A stretch of DNA of 12,664 bases from Alistipes sp. CAG:831. GTDB taxonomy: Bacteria > Bacteroidota > Bacteroidia > Bacteroidales > UBA932. Numbering within the stretch: position 1 is the stretch's first letter; every line of letters starts with the position of its first letter. The stretch covers positions 84,069 to 96,732 of the forward strand of contig HF990356.1 in assembly GCA_000432775.1 (NCBI GenBank), read 5' to 3'. Positions 6,484 through 12,664 of the stretch are shown in pieces. The translations under genes were made by a program, and so were the position numbers. A model generated the notes under the pieces. The model searched no databases, was not told the origin of the DNA, and saw only the letters and a list, made by a program, of their open reading frames with translations.

Positions 6484-7635
6484 TTACTCCAGTTTCCTCG
6501 CGCCGTCGCTGATGACTACGGGATATACCTTGGGCTCATGTCCGAACTTGGCGGCATACTCTTTCCGGGCTTTTTCGATGAAGCTGTCATACAGTTCATC
6601 CTTGACCAGGTTGATGGTGCAGCCGCCGAAGCCTCCGCCCATTACCCTTGAGCCGGTCACTCCGCACTTACGGGCGATGTCGTTGAGGAAGTCCAGTTCC
6701 TCGCAGCTGACCTCGTAGAGCTTGCTCATTCCGTGGTGGGTCTCGTACATCCTCTGTCCCACGGTCTCGTAGTCGTCGCGCTCCAGGGCATCGCAGACAT
6801 CGAGCACCCTCTGTATCTCCTCTATCACGTATTCTGCCCTCATGTAGTCCTCATCTGACACTTTCCCCTTGACTTCCGCGAGCATCTGCATGTCCGCATC
6901 GCGCAGGAACTCCACTTCCGGGTGTCCGGCGGCCTTGAGTGCGGCCACTACGTGCTCGCAGGAGGCGCGGCGCTTGTTGTAGGCCGAGGAGGCCAGCTCG
7001 TGCTTTACGACCGAGTCGAGCAGGACCAGACGGTAGCCCTTGGGATGGAAAGGGTAGTATTTGTATTCCATCGAACGGCAGTCCAGGCGCATGAGGCTGC
7101 CGGCCTTTCCGAATACTGAGGCGAACTGGTCCATGATGCCGCAGTTGACTCCGCAGTAGTTGTGCTCCGTGGACTGGCCTATGCGTGCGAGTTCGAATTT
7201 GTCGATGCCGAGACCGAACATGTCGTTCAGCGCGTATGCGAAGGTGCTTTCCAGTGCGGCTGAGGAGGACATGCCCGCTCCGAGGGGTACGTCTCCTGCA
7301 AATGCGGCGTCGAAGCCCTTCAGCACGTCTCCGCACCTCTTGATGATCTCCCTGCATACCCCGAATACGTAGCGGGCCCAGGATGCGGCGGGAGCGTCTG
7401 CCTCTGCGAATCCGAATTCGGCGTAGTCGTTCAGGTCTACCGAGCAGACCCTTACCTTGTCCGTACCGTTGAGTCGGATCTCGGCCATCATGCCTTTGTC
7501 AATGGCTCCGGGGAAAACGAAGCCGCCGTTGTAGTCGGTGTGTTCGCCGATCAGGTTGATTCTGCCGGCGGAGGCGTAGAATGTGCCGCTGCCGCCGAAA
7601 TGCTTCTCGAACTGTGAGTGGATTTTCTCTTTCAT
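6484..7635 (-). CDS. galK: Galactokinase
   Basis: GalK phosphorylates alpha-D-galactose to galactose-1-phosphate with ATP, the first step of the Leloir pathway in the cytoplasm. The 383-residue protein has the galactokinase signature GRINLIGEHTDYNGG at residues 24-38 (R25 is the expected catalytic Arg), the GHMP ATP-binding loop PLGAGMSSSAALE at 117-129, the catalytic Asp in GIMDQF (D169), and the C-terminal GHMP motif MGGGFGG at 332-338. Nothing is truncated. It lies 24 nt after the GH2 gene and 24 nt before galM, so all three are very likely on one mRNA. No Shine-Dalgarno is visible; the leader is A/T-rich, as is usual in the phylum. galT and galE, which would process the product, are not in the window. 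Confidence 0.97.
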   Translation of the reverse strand: MKEKIHSQFEKHFGGSGTFYASAGRINLIGEHTDYNGGFVFPGAIDKGMMAEIRLNGTDKVRVCSVDLNDYAEFGFAEADAPAASWARYVFGVCREIIKRCGDVLKGFDAAFAGDVPLGAGMSSSAALESTFAYALNDMFGLGIDKFELARIGQSTEHNYCGVNCGIMDQFASVFGKAGSLMRLDCRSMEYKYYPFHPKGYRLVLLDSVVKHELASSAYNKRRASCEHVVAALKAAGHPEVEFLRDADMQMLAEVKGKVSDEDYMRAEYVIEEIQRVLDVCDALERDDYETVGQRMYETHHGMSKLYEVSCEELDFLNDIARKCGVTGSRVMGGGFGGCTINLVKDELYDSFIEKARKEYAAKFGHEPKVYPVVISDGARKLE

Positions 7636-7659
7636 GACAGTATGTATTTTATAGTTATT

Positions 7660-10179
7660 TTATTGTTTTTCAGATTTGATTCTCAGTACTCCGTCGCGGA
7701 GGCCGTCGGCGGAGGCCGTCAGGGTGATGCGTCCGGGCTGCTCCGAACTCTGGACGATGGCGGTGAGCATGCCGCCGAAGGCGCTCATCTCAGGGATGTG
7801 GAACAGTTCCAGACAGGTCGGGTCTCCGTTGGCGACGGCTCTGAATTTACCGGCGCCGCTGACGTCGAAGCGTACCTTGCGCGAGTCGAGCGGGCAGAGA
7901 TTGCCGTCCTGGTCCACTATGCGGACGGTCACGTAGAGCAGGTCCTTGCCGTCGGCGGTGATGCTCTCCCTTGCCGGAATCAGCTCAAGGGCGTAGGGCT
8001 CAGATGCGGTGCGGACACTCTTCTGCATTGCCTTATTGCCCTCGGAGTCGTAGGCCACTACGGTGAGCTCTCCCGGTTCATAGCGGACATCATTCCACAT
8101 CAGGCGGAATCGGTGCTGGAGGGTGCTGTCGCATTTTTCCCTTACACCCAGGCTCTTGCCGTTGAGGAAGAGTTCTGCCTTGGGATATGAGGTGTAGACG
8201 TATACCGGGGTGACCTCTCCCTCGCGGCCCTCCCAGTTCCAGTGCGGGAGGATGTGGAGGGTGGGGCTGTCCTGGTTCCAGACACTGCGGTAGAGCCAGT
8301 AGCGGTCTTTCGGAATGGAGGCGAGGTCTATAATGCCGAACATGGAGCTGTGGTTGGGCCAGGCGTCTGTGTCGTAGGGCGAGGGCTCTCCGAGGTAGTC
8401 GAATCCGGTCCAGACGAACTGTCCCATGGTCCAGGGATAGTCCTCGGCAAGGGCCAGGTCGTCATCGGGGACGTTGGACCAGGAGCAGTACTCGAGGTCG
8501 TAGGAAGAGCTCTGGTGGTCGTCGTAGAGAGCGTCGTACTTTTTCTCGACGGGGAATTTGTACACGCCCCTGGAGCTGACTGTCGAAGATGTCTCGCTGC
8601 CGAGGAGCACCTTCTGGGGCAGGGTCTCATAACCCTCCACGTAGCGGTGGGCACGGTAGTTGAATCCGGGCACGTCGAACACCGCTCCGAAACCGTTGTG
8701 CAGTATGGCGTCTATCTGGTCCATGCCGCAGGTGACGGGACGGGTTGGATCCTCGCGGTGGCAGATGTCCTGAAGGAATTTAGCTACCTCATACCCGCCG
8801 GGAGTCCACTGGGTGGGCACTTCGTTGCCGACGCTCCACATCACTACGGAGGGGTTGTTGCGGTAGTGGCGCAGCATATTGACCATATCGCGCTCGGCCC
8901 ATTCGTCAAAGTAGCGGTGATAGCCGTTGGCGCACTTTGCCACGTCCCATTCATCGAAATTCTCCACCATGACCATGAAGCCCATCTCGTCGCAGAGCTG
9001 TATCAGTTCGGGAGCCGGCATATTATGGGTAGTGCGGATGGCGTCGCAGCCCATGTCCTTGAGCATGGTCAGCTGATGGCGCAGGGCCGAGACATTGACG
9101 GCCGCTCCGAGTGGACCGAGGTCGTGGTGCAGGCATACACCCTGGAATTTGCGGTTCACCCCGTTGAGGTAGAAGCCGGTCTCCGGACGCACCTCTATGC
9201 TGCGGATGCCGAATGTCGTGGTATAGGTGTCCGCCAGCTCGCGCTCACCGGCTGCGTTCTGGGTGTAGACGCGGGAGAAGGCGGTGTAGAGGGTAGGGTT
9301 CTCGGGAGACCAGAGGGAGGGCTGTTCCACTGTCACTTTCTGGTCGAGGACGGCTGTTCCGCCCTGGGCCAGGGCCTGGGAGGCTCCGGTGAGACTTTCG
9401 ATGGAGGTCACTACGCTGCCGGAAGCATCCCGGATATCGGTGATCAGTGCGACGATATCCTCGGTGGTGATGCCGGCTATCTCGGTGCGGATATTGACCG
9501 ATGCCTGCCGCTTGGAAGGATTGAGGTCAGTGGTGATATAGGTGCCCCATACGGGGATGTGCACTTTCCGGGTCTCGATCAGCCGGACATTGCGGTATAG
9601 TCCCGCTCCGGGGTACCAGCGGGAGGACTGGGGACGGTTCTCAAGCCGTACCCTCAGCTCATTGTCCTGTCCGTCAGGGTTGAGGAAAGGGGTGATGTCG
9701 CAGTAGAAGGAGTTGTAGCCGTAGGGCCAGAAGATGACCTCCTGCCCGTTGACATAGACCCGGGCCTCGCTCATAGCTCCGTCGAAGAGCAGGGTAGCCT
9801 TCATGCCCGGTGTGACATTGAGAGTCCGTCTGTACCAGCCCACTCCGACGTAAGGCAGGCCGCCCGTGCGTCCGGTCTTTACGCTGGCGGTCTCCTCGCC
9901 GTTCTGCACTATAGCTACTGTCTGCAGGTCATTGTCCCTGCTGAACGGACCGTAGATGGCCCAGTCGTGGGGGATGGTGACATCCTCCCATACTTCGGAG
10001 GAGTCGCCCCTGTGGAACTGCCAGCCCTTGTCCAGCAGGACGGTGTTCCTTACCTCCTCTACCTGCCTCAGGTCCTTGGAGGCGGGACGCCGGTTGTTGA
10101 ATATCAGAAATAGGATCAACAGGAGGGCTGCCACCGCCACTACCTGAAGAACGATTGTCAGAGTCCGTCTGTTGCTCAT
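7660..10179 (-). CDS. Glycoside hydrolase family 2, probable beta-galactosidase, membrane-anchored
   Basis: This 839-residue exo-glycosidase probably removes galactose from the galacto-oligosaccharides made by the GH53 enzyme. Residues 6-27 are one strongly hydrophobic segment after basic NRR, with no lipobox Cys, so it looks like an uncleaved membrane anchor or a signal peptide directing the protein to the periplasm. The order is: sugar-binding jelly-roll (about 45-205, with VGWYRRTL), Ig-like domain (about 208-320), TIM barrel (about 325-620) with acid/base E453 in WSVGNEVP and nucleophile E529 in GSETSS, a DUF4982-like domain (about 645-715) and a C-terminal Ig-like domain (about 720-835). 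This resembles the many GH2/DUF4982 enzymes of Bacteroidetes. GH2 also contains beta-glucuronidases and mannosidases; the galactose specificity is inferred from the GH53, galK and galM neighbours. Confidence 0.9.
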   Translation of the reverse strand: MSNRRTLTIVLQVVAVAALLLILFLIFNNRRPASKDLRQVEEVRNTVLLDKGWQFHRGDSSEVWEDVTIPHDWAIYGPFSRDNDLQTVAIVQNGEETASVKTGRTGGLPYVGVGWYRRTLNVTPGMKATLLFDGAMSEARVYVNGQEVIFWPYGYNSFYCDITPFLNPDGQDNELRVRLENRPQSSRWYPGAGLYRNVRLIETRKVHIPVWGTYITTDLNPSKRQASVNIRTEIAGITTEDIVALITDIRDASGSVVTSIESLTGASQALAQGGTAVLDQKVTVEQPSLWSPENPTLYTAFSRVYTQNAAGERELADTYTTTFGIRSIEVRPETGFYLNGVNRKFQGVCLHHDLGPLGAAVNVSALRHQLTMLKDMGCDAIRTTHNMPAPELIQLCDEMGFMVMVENFDEWDVAKCANGYHRYFDEWAERDMVNMLRHYRNNPSVVMWSVGNEVPTQWTPGGYEVAKFLQDICHREDPTRPVTCGMDQIDAILHNGFGAVFDVPGFNYRAHRYVEGYETLPQKVLLGSETSSTVSSRGVYKFPVEKKYDALYDDHQSSSYDLEYCSWSNVPDDDLALAEDYPWTMGQFVWTGFDYLGEPSPYDTDAWPNHSSMFGIIDLASIPKDRYWLYRSVWNQDSPTLHILPHWNWEGREGEVTPVYVYTSYPKAELFLNGKSLGVREKCDSTLQHRFRLMWNDVRYEPGELTVVAYDSEGNKAMQKSVRTASEPYALELIPARESITADGKDLLYVTVRIVDQDGNLCPLDSRKVRFDVSGAGKFRAVANGDPTCLELFHIPEMSAFGGMLTAIVQSSEQPGRITLTASADGLRDGVLRIKSEKQ

Positions 10180-10210
10180 TGTCCTGTATTTTTAAAATGA
10201 AACCGATGCG

Positions 10211-11335
10211 TCAGTCCTTGAATGCGTCGAGTGCGCGGGTAGGGCGGAAGTTCTCGTCGAAGGCCCCCTTGGTGTAGGAACCCCAGCCTTTTTCCTCGTA
10301 GATGTCGGAAAGCCAGGCCGGATTGCACTGCGGCTCCCAGTAGAACACTCCCGCGCAGGCTCCGTTGTCGAGAGCTTTTACTCTGGTTATCAGGTCGCTG
10401 AGAAAGTCGTAGCACTCATCTGCCTTATCCCAGTTCATACCGGCCTCGCAGATCATGACGGGAGTGCCGTATTTGCTGTAGAGTTTCTGGATATTGGAGA
10501 GGGTTGCGTCCGTTACGGTCTTGTAGTCTCCGTCCTGGTATTCAGACTCACTCTCGTGTGCGTAGTATTCGGGATAGATGGACATTCCGATCATGTCCCA
10601 TTTGCCTCCGTTGGACTGCAGGCCGTCGAATATCCATTCATACAGGGACGGCCGGTCACCGTGGTCCAGATGGACGATGACCTTGGCGTCCGGGAATATT
10701 TCCTTGACCGCATTGTATCCGGCTGTGGTCATCACGGCGTAGTTGGACATGCTGACGCTTGCCTGACCGCTGGTGCTGGCCTTGCCGGTGTCCCAGAGCA
10801 TACCGTCGGAGGTCTCATTGCCTACCTGCACCCATTCGGGAGTGATGCCCTCGTCCTTCAGGGCCGTCAGCACCTCGCGGGTGTGGTTCTGGATGGCCCT
10901 GCACAGCTCCTCGAAGCTGTAGTCCTTCCATGCATCCGGCTTGTTCTGCTGCTGGGGATCTGCCCACCAGTCGCTGTAGTGGAAGTCAATCATTATTCTC
11001 ATTCCCAGATCACTGGCAACTTTGGCCTTGGCCACGACGTCCTCTTTGGCGCACCAGCCTTCCGGAGGATTGACCCATACGCGGTAACGGACTGCGTCGA
11101 AGCCCAGTTCCTGCATCAGTGCCGTGCACTCGCGCTCCTCTCCGGCTGCGTTGAAGAACTTGATGCCGTCGTCGGCCATTTCGGTGGCCCAGCTTATGTC
11201 CGCACCTTCGGCGAAGACAGCCGGGGTTTCCGGTACCACAGGCTCCTGGTCAGAATTTTCTTTGTTGCTGTTTCCGTTGCACGAGACTGCGAGCACTGCT
11301 GCTGTCAGAGCTGTCAAAGTTAGAATCTTCCTCAT
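10211..11335 (-). CDS. GH53 arabinogalactan endo-beta-1,4-galactanase lipoprotein
   Basis: This enzyme cuts internal beta-1,4-galactosyl bonds of pectic galactan (arabinogalactan type I). The 374-residue protein has a lipoprotein signal ending in AVSC (Cys19), then an Asn/Glu-rich tether (20-45), and a GH53 TIM barrel from about 45 to the end. The acid/base is E174 in QVGNETSDGMLW and the nucleophile E297 in ICEAGMNW; RYRVWVNP and DFHYSDWWADPQ are family hallmarks. The lipobox and the -7 box 34 nt upstream decide the start. The open frame runs 175 codons further upstream, but that part lies inside the chromate-transporter gene in another frame and has no coding character. It is first in the operon with the GH2 gene 31 nt away. 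Display on the outer surface is likely, but no clear lipoprotein-export motif follows the Cys. Confidence 0.94.
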   Translation of the reverse strand: MRKILTLTALTAAVLAVSCNGNSNKENSDQEPVVPETPAVFAEGADISWATEMADDGIKFFNAAGEERECTALMQELGFDAVRYRVWVNPPEGWCAKEDVVAKAKVASDLGMRIMIDFHYSDWWADPQQQNKPDAWKDYSFEELCRAIQNHTREVLTALKDEGITPEWVQVGNETSDGMLWDTGKASTSGQASVSMSNYAVMTTAGYNAVKEIFPDAKVIVHLDHGDRPSLYEWIFDGLQSNGGKWDMIGMSIYPEYYAHESESEYQDGDYKTVTDATLSNIQKLYSKYGTPVMICEAGMNWDKADECYDFLSDLITRVKALDNGACAGVFYWEPQCNPAWLSDIYEEKGWGSYTKGAFDENFRPTRALDAFKD

Positions 11336-11368
11336 ATCGTCATGTGTTTTGTCTGATGAAAAATCATC

Positions 11369-11376
11369 CAAAGTTA
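11369..11376 (-). promoter_or_regulatory. -7 box of the galactan operon promoter
   Basis: On the minus strand the sequence is TAACTTTG, exact for TAnnTTTG, 33 nt before the GH53 ATG. The -33 side is weak: the nearest TTG is 23 nt away. A weak -33 would fit an activator-dependent promoter, but no operator can be pointed to. The 80-nt gap 11336-11415 shows no clear terminator for the chromate-transporter genes upstream, so some read-through is possible. Confidence 0.55.
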
Positions 11377-11415
11377 CTGACAATATTCGAGAAGTCCTAC
11401 AATTACTTTCGTGTT

Positions 11416-11970
11416 TTACAGGCCGTAGATGAGGTATCCCGCCCCACCGGCGGCGATGATGACCCAGATGGGGTTGGCCTTCAGGAAAAACAGGGAGGCG
11501 AAAGCTCCTGCGAAGAGGGCCCAGCTCCACCAGTCGATGAAGTTGTATGGGGTGATCAGGACTATTGCCGCAGCCGCTATCATGCCGATGGTGACCGGCC
11601 TCATGATTTTCAGGACTGAGGCGAAATAGCGGTTGCTCCTGAATTTCTCGAAGAGGATGCATATCCATAGGACGATGAGGTAGGAGGGGAGGACCACCGC
11701 GAATGTCGCGGTAAGTGAGCCGAGGACGCTGACGGCCGGGCTGAATCCCATGGCGTGCGGGACGCTGTAGCCGATATAGGTGGCGCTGTTGATGCCTATA
11801 GGACCGGGAGACATCTGGGAGATGGCGACGATGTCCGTGAATTCCTCGGGGGTGAGCCACTGGTGCACGGTCACCACCTGGTTCTGGATGAGGGACAGCA
11901 TGGCATAGCCTCCGCCGAAGGTGAACGTACCTATAATAAAGAAAGTGATGAAAAGTTCCAGGAAGATCAT
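11416..11970 (-). CDS. CHR-family (chromate transporter) short protein, second of pair
   Basis: This 184-residue integral membrane protein is one half-size (short-chain) member of the CHR family. In other bacteria such halves work in pairs with opposite topology, and some confer chromate efflux, for example YwrA/YwrB of Bacillus subtilis. The family motif FTFGGGYAM is at residues 16-24 and the AISQMSPGPIGIN loop near 49-61. These are followed by four to five hydrophobic segments up to a C-terminal segment ending YLIYGL. Its ATG overlaps the TGA of the upstream partner (ATGA, 11967-11970), and a GGAGGTG lies 5 nt upstream. The real substrate in gut anaerobes is unknown and may not be chromate. 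Confidence 0.88.
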   Translation of the reverse strand: MIFLELFITFFIIGTFTFGGGYAMLSLIQNQVVTVHQWLTPEEFTDIVAISQMSPGPIGINSATYIGYSVPHAMGFSPAVSVLGSLTATFAVVLPSYLIVLWICILFEKFRSNRYFASVLKIMRPVTIGMIAAAAIVLITPYNFIDWWSWALFAGAFASLFFLKANPIWVIIAAGGAGYLIYGL

Positions 11971-12527
11971 CGCTTCACCTCCTTTTTGTCATTGTCCCTG
12001 TCCTGCCGGCTGTAGGCCACTATAAGTCCGCCCGCGATGGCTGTCACGATGATCCAGATGGGCGAGATCTTCAGGAATGCGATGAGGACGGTAGCTGCCA
12101 CGGCGATGCTGCCGGTAATCCAGTTGAGGCGGTTCTGGACTGCCATGCGGAAGACCGGGGCGGCGATAAGTGCGACTACGGCCGGCCGGATGCCCTTGAA
12201 GACAGCCTGGACGGTCTGGTTGTCCTTGAACGTGGTGAACACAGCCGCGACGAGCAGTATTATTATAAAGGGAGGCATGACGCTGCCGATGGTGGCGACG
12301 ATGCTGCCTTTTATCCCGGCGATGCGGTGTCCGACGAATATCGAGACGTTCACGGCTATCAATCCGGGTGCAGATTGGGCGATGGAGATGATATCCAGGA
12401 ACTCTTCGGAGGAAATCCACTTGTTCTTGTACACTATCTCCCTCTCAATCAGCGGAATCATCGCTACTCCTCCCCCTATGGTGAAGGCTCCTATCTTGGC
12501 GAATATTGAGAATAGTTTCCAGTACAT
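11967..12527 (-). CDS. CHR-family (chromate transporter) short protein, first of pair
   Basis: This 186-residue membrane protein is the partner of the CHR gene at 11416-11970. It has the motif FTIGGGVAM at residues 15-23 and the SIAQSAPGLIAVN loop near 51-63, several hydrophobic segments, and a charged C-terminal tail (RQDRDNDKKEVKR) that should be cytoplasmic. The longest open frame starts at 12650, but that extension would cover the promoter of the divergent operon and reads as low-complexity Phe/Lys. The Met at 12527 puts the family's amphipathic N terminus at the protein start, as in the partner. A recognisable -7 box is not seen; the closest is AATCTTTG, ending 4 nt before the ATG, which would give a leaderless mRNA. 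Confidence 0.87.
   Translation of the reverse strand: MYWKLFSIFAKIGAFTIGGGVAMIPLIEREIVYKNKWISSEEFLDIISIAQSAPGLIAVNVSIFVGHRIAGIKGSIVATIGSVMPPFIIILLVAAVFTTFKDNQTVQAVFKGIRPAVVALIAAPVFRMAVQNRLNWITGSIAVAATVLIAFLKISPIWIIVTAIAGGLIVAYSRQDRDNDKKEVKR
11976..11982 (-). promoter_or_regulatory. Shine-Dalgarno site coupling the two CHR genes
   Basis: On the minus strand GGAGGTG, inside the last codons of the first CHR gene, lies 5 nt before the ATG of the second, which itself overlaps the TGA. Together they indicate translational coupling and near-equal production of the two half-transporters. Confidence 0.8.
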
Positions 12528-12538
12528 GATGCAAAGAT

Positions 12539-12570
12539 TGAAAAATTTTTTCAAAAAAAATGCAAAAAAA
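12539..12570 (+). promoter_or_regulatory. A/T-tract upstream region (UP-like) of the right-edge promoter
   Basis: Runs of A5, T6, A8 and A7 immediately precede the -33 box at 12571. Phased A/T tracts in this position resemble UP elements of strong stable-RNA promoters. The same tracts form the upstream region of the divergent CHR genes. Confidence 0.5.
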
Positions 12571-12601
12571 TTTGGAGGTTCAAAAATTGTCCGTATATTT
12601 G
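12571..12601 (+). promoter_or_regulatory. Strong Bacteroidetes promoter, probably of an rRNA operon
   Basis: TTTG (12571-12574), 19 nt, then TATATTTG (12594-12601) matches the Bacteroidetes vegetative promoter (TTTG, 19-21 nt, TAnnTTTG) with ideal spacing. The start should lie near 12606-12608. The A/T tracts upstream and the leader sequence downstream fit a stable-RNA operon. Confidence 0.75.
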
Positions 12602-12606
12602 CAGCC

Positions 12607-12664
12607 CGTTTGAGAAAAACGGATACCAAATGAAAGTTCTTTGATAGCATTGTACGAGTGAAAA
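12607..12664 (+). other. Probable rRNA operon leader (16S rRNA just beyond the edge)
   Basis: The transcript would begin with a small hairpin (CCGTTT 12606-12611, loop GAGAA, AAACGG 12617-12622). It then reaches AAAGTTCTTTGATA (12633-12646), which resembles the boxA-like element that precedes 16S rRNA in Bacteroidetes, where AAAGTTCTTTGACA is common. No open reading frame with coding character starts here. The 16S sequence itself is not in the window, so this rests on recognition of the leader. Confidence 0.65.

Noticed and set aside
8242..9600. A 452-codon open frame on the plus strand opposite the GH2 gene
   Set aside because: It is antisense to conserved catalytic domains of the GH2 enzyme, its composition is Val/Gly/His-rich as expected of a shadow frame, and no recognisable domain is present.
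11336..11860. A 175-codon in-frame extension at the 5' side of the GH53 gene
   Set aside because: It lies inside the CHR gene on the same strand in another frame and is rich in Arg/His/Pro. The lipoprotein signal starts at the Met at 11335, downstream of a -7 box.
12037..12633. A 198-codon plus-strand open frame opposite the first CHR gene
   Set aside because: It is the antisense frame of a conserved membrane protein; its hydrophobicity mirrors the real gene, and it runs through the rRNA-type promoter and leader.
12528..12650. A longer start for the first CHR protein
   Set aside because: The extension is encoded by A/T tracts and the promoter of the divergent operon. The family N terminus matches the Met at 12527.
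1..12664. CRISPR arrays, insertion sequences, tRNA genes or phage genes
   Set aside because: I saw no regularly spaced repeats, transposase motifs, terminal inverted repeats or tRNA-like cloverleaf sequences while reading both strands; a covariance or IS search was not possible.

Overview
The window looks like a chromosomal segment of a GC-rich Bacteroidales bacterium, with Alistipes/Rikenellaceae-like genomes a reasonable guess. The evidence is the phylum-specific promoter elements (TAnnTTTG -7 boxes, one with a well-spaced TTTG -33 box), mostly absent Shine-Dalgarno sequences, a lipoprotein galactanase and a galactan/galactose gene set typical of gut Bacteroidetes. Genus assignment is inference; no complete rRNA gene is present to settle it.

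Left part (1-5331): the 3' portion of a Cu(I)-exporting P1B-type ATPase (copA, open at the left edge) is followed after 25 nt by a Stealth-family sugar-phosphate transferase. A second, homologous Stealth gene faces it on the minus strand, with only 6 nt between the stop codons. The second Stealth gene is divergent from a secreted M23 (LytM-type) peptidase that carries an 11-residue-periodic helical region. Each of these two divergent genes has its own TAnnTTTG box in the 90-nt spacer.

Intergenic 5332-5469: this short gap is the most unusual place in the window. It holds an exact consensus sigma-54 (-24/-12) promoter on the plus strand. About 40 nt past the predicted start it runs into two tandem copies of an 11-nt word and then a strong intrinsic terminator. 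No open reading frame fits in between, so the layout predicts a roughly 75-80 nt sigma-54-dependent small RNA.

Centre (5470-11335, minus strand): a compact operon for beta-1,4-galactan use, in transcription order GH53 endo-galactanase lipoprotein, GH2 beta-galactosidase with an N-terminal membrane anchor, galactokinase (galK) and aldose 1-epimerase (galM). Gaps are 24-31 nt. The first enzyme cuts galactan, the second releases galactose, GalM supplies the alpha anomer and GalK phosphorylates it. No SusC/SusD pair, galactose transporter, galT/galE or regulator is in the window.

Right end (11416-12664): two translationally coupled half-size CHR (chromate transporter family) genes on the minus strand diverge from a near-ideal strong promoter. 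Its downstream sequence resembles the leader of a Bacteroidetes rRNA operon, so 16S rRNA probably starts just beyond the right edge.
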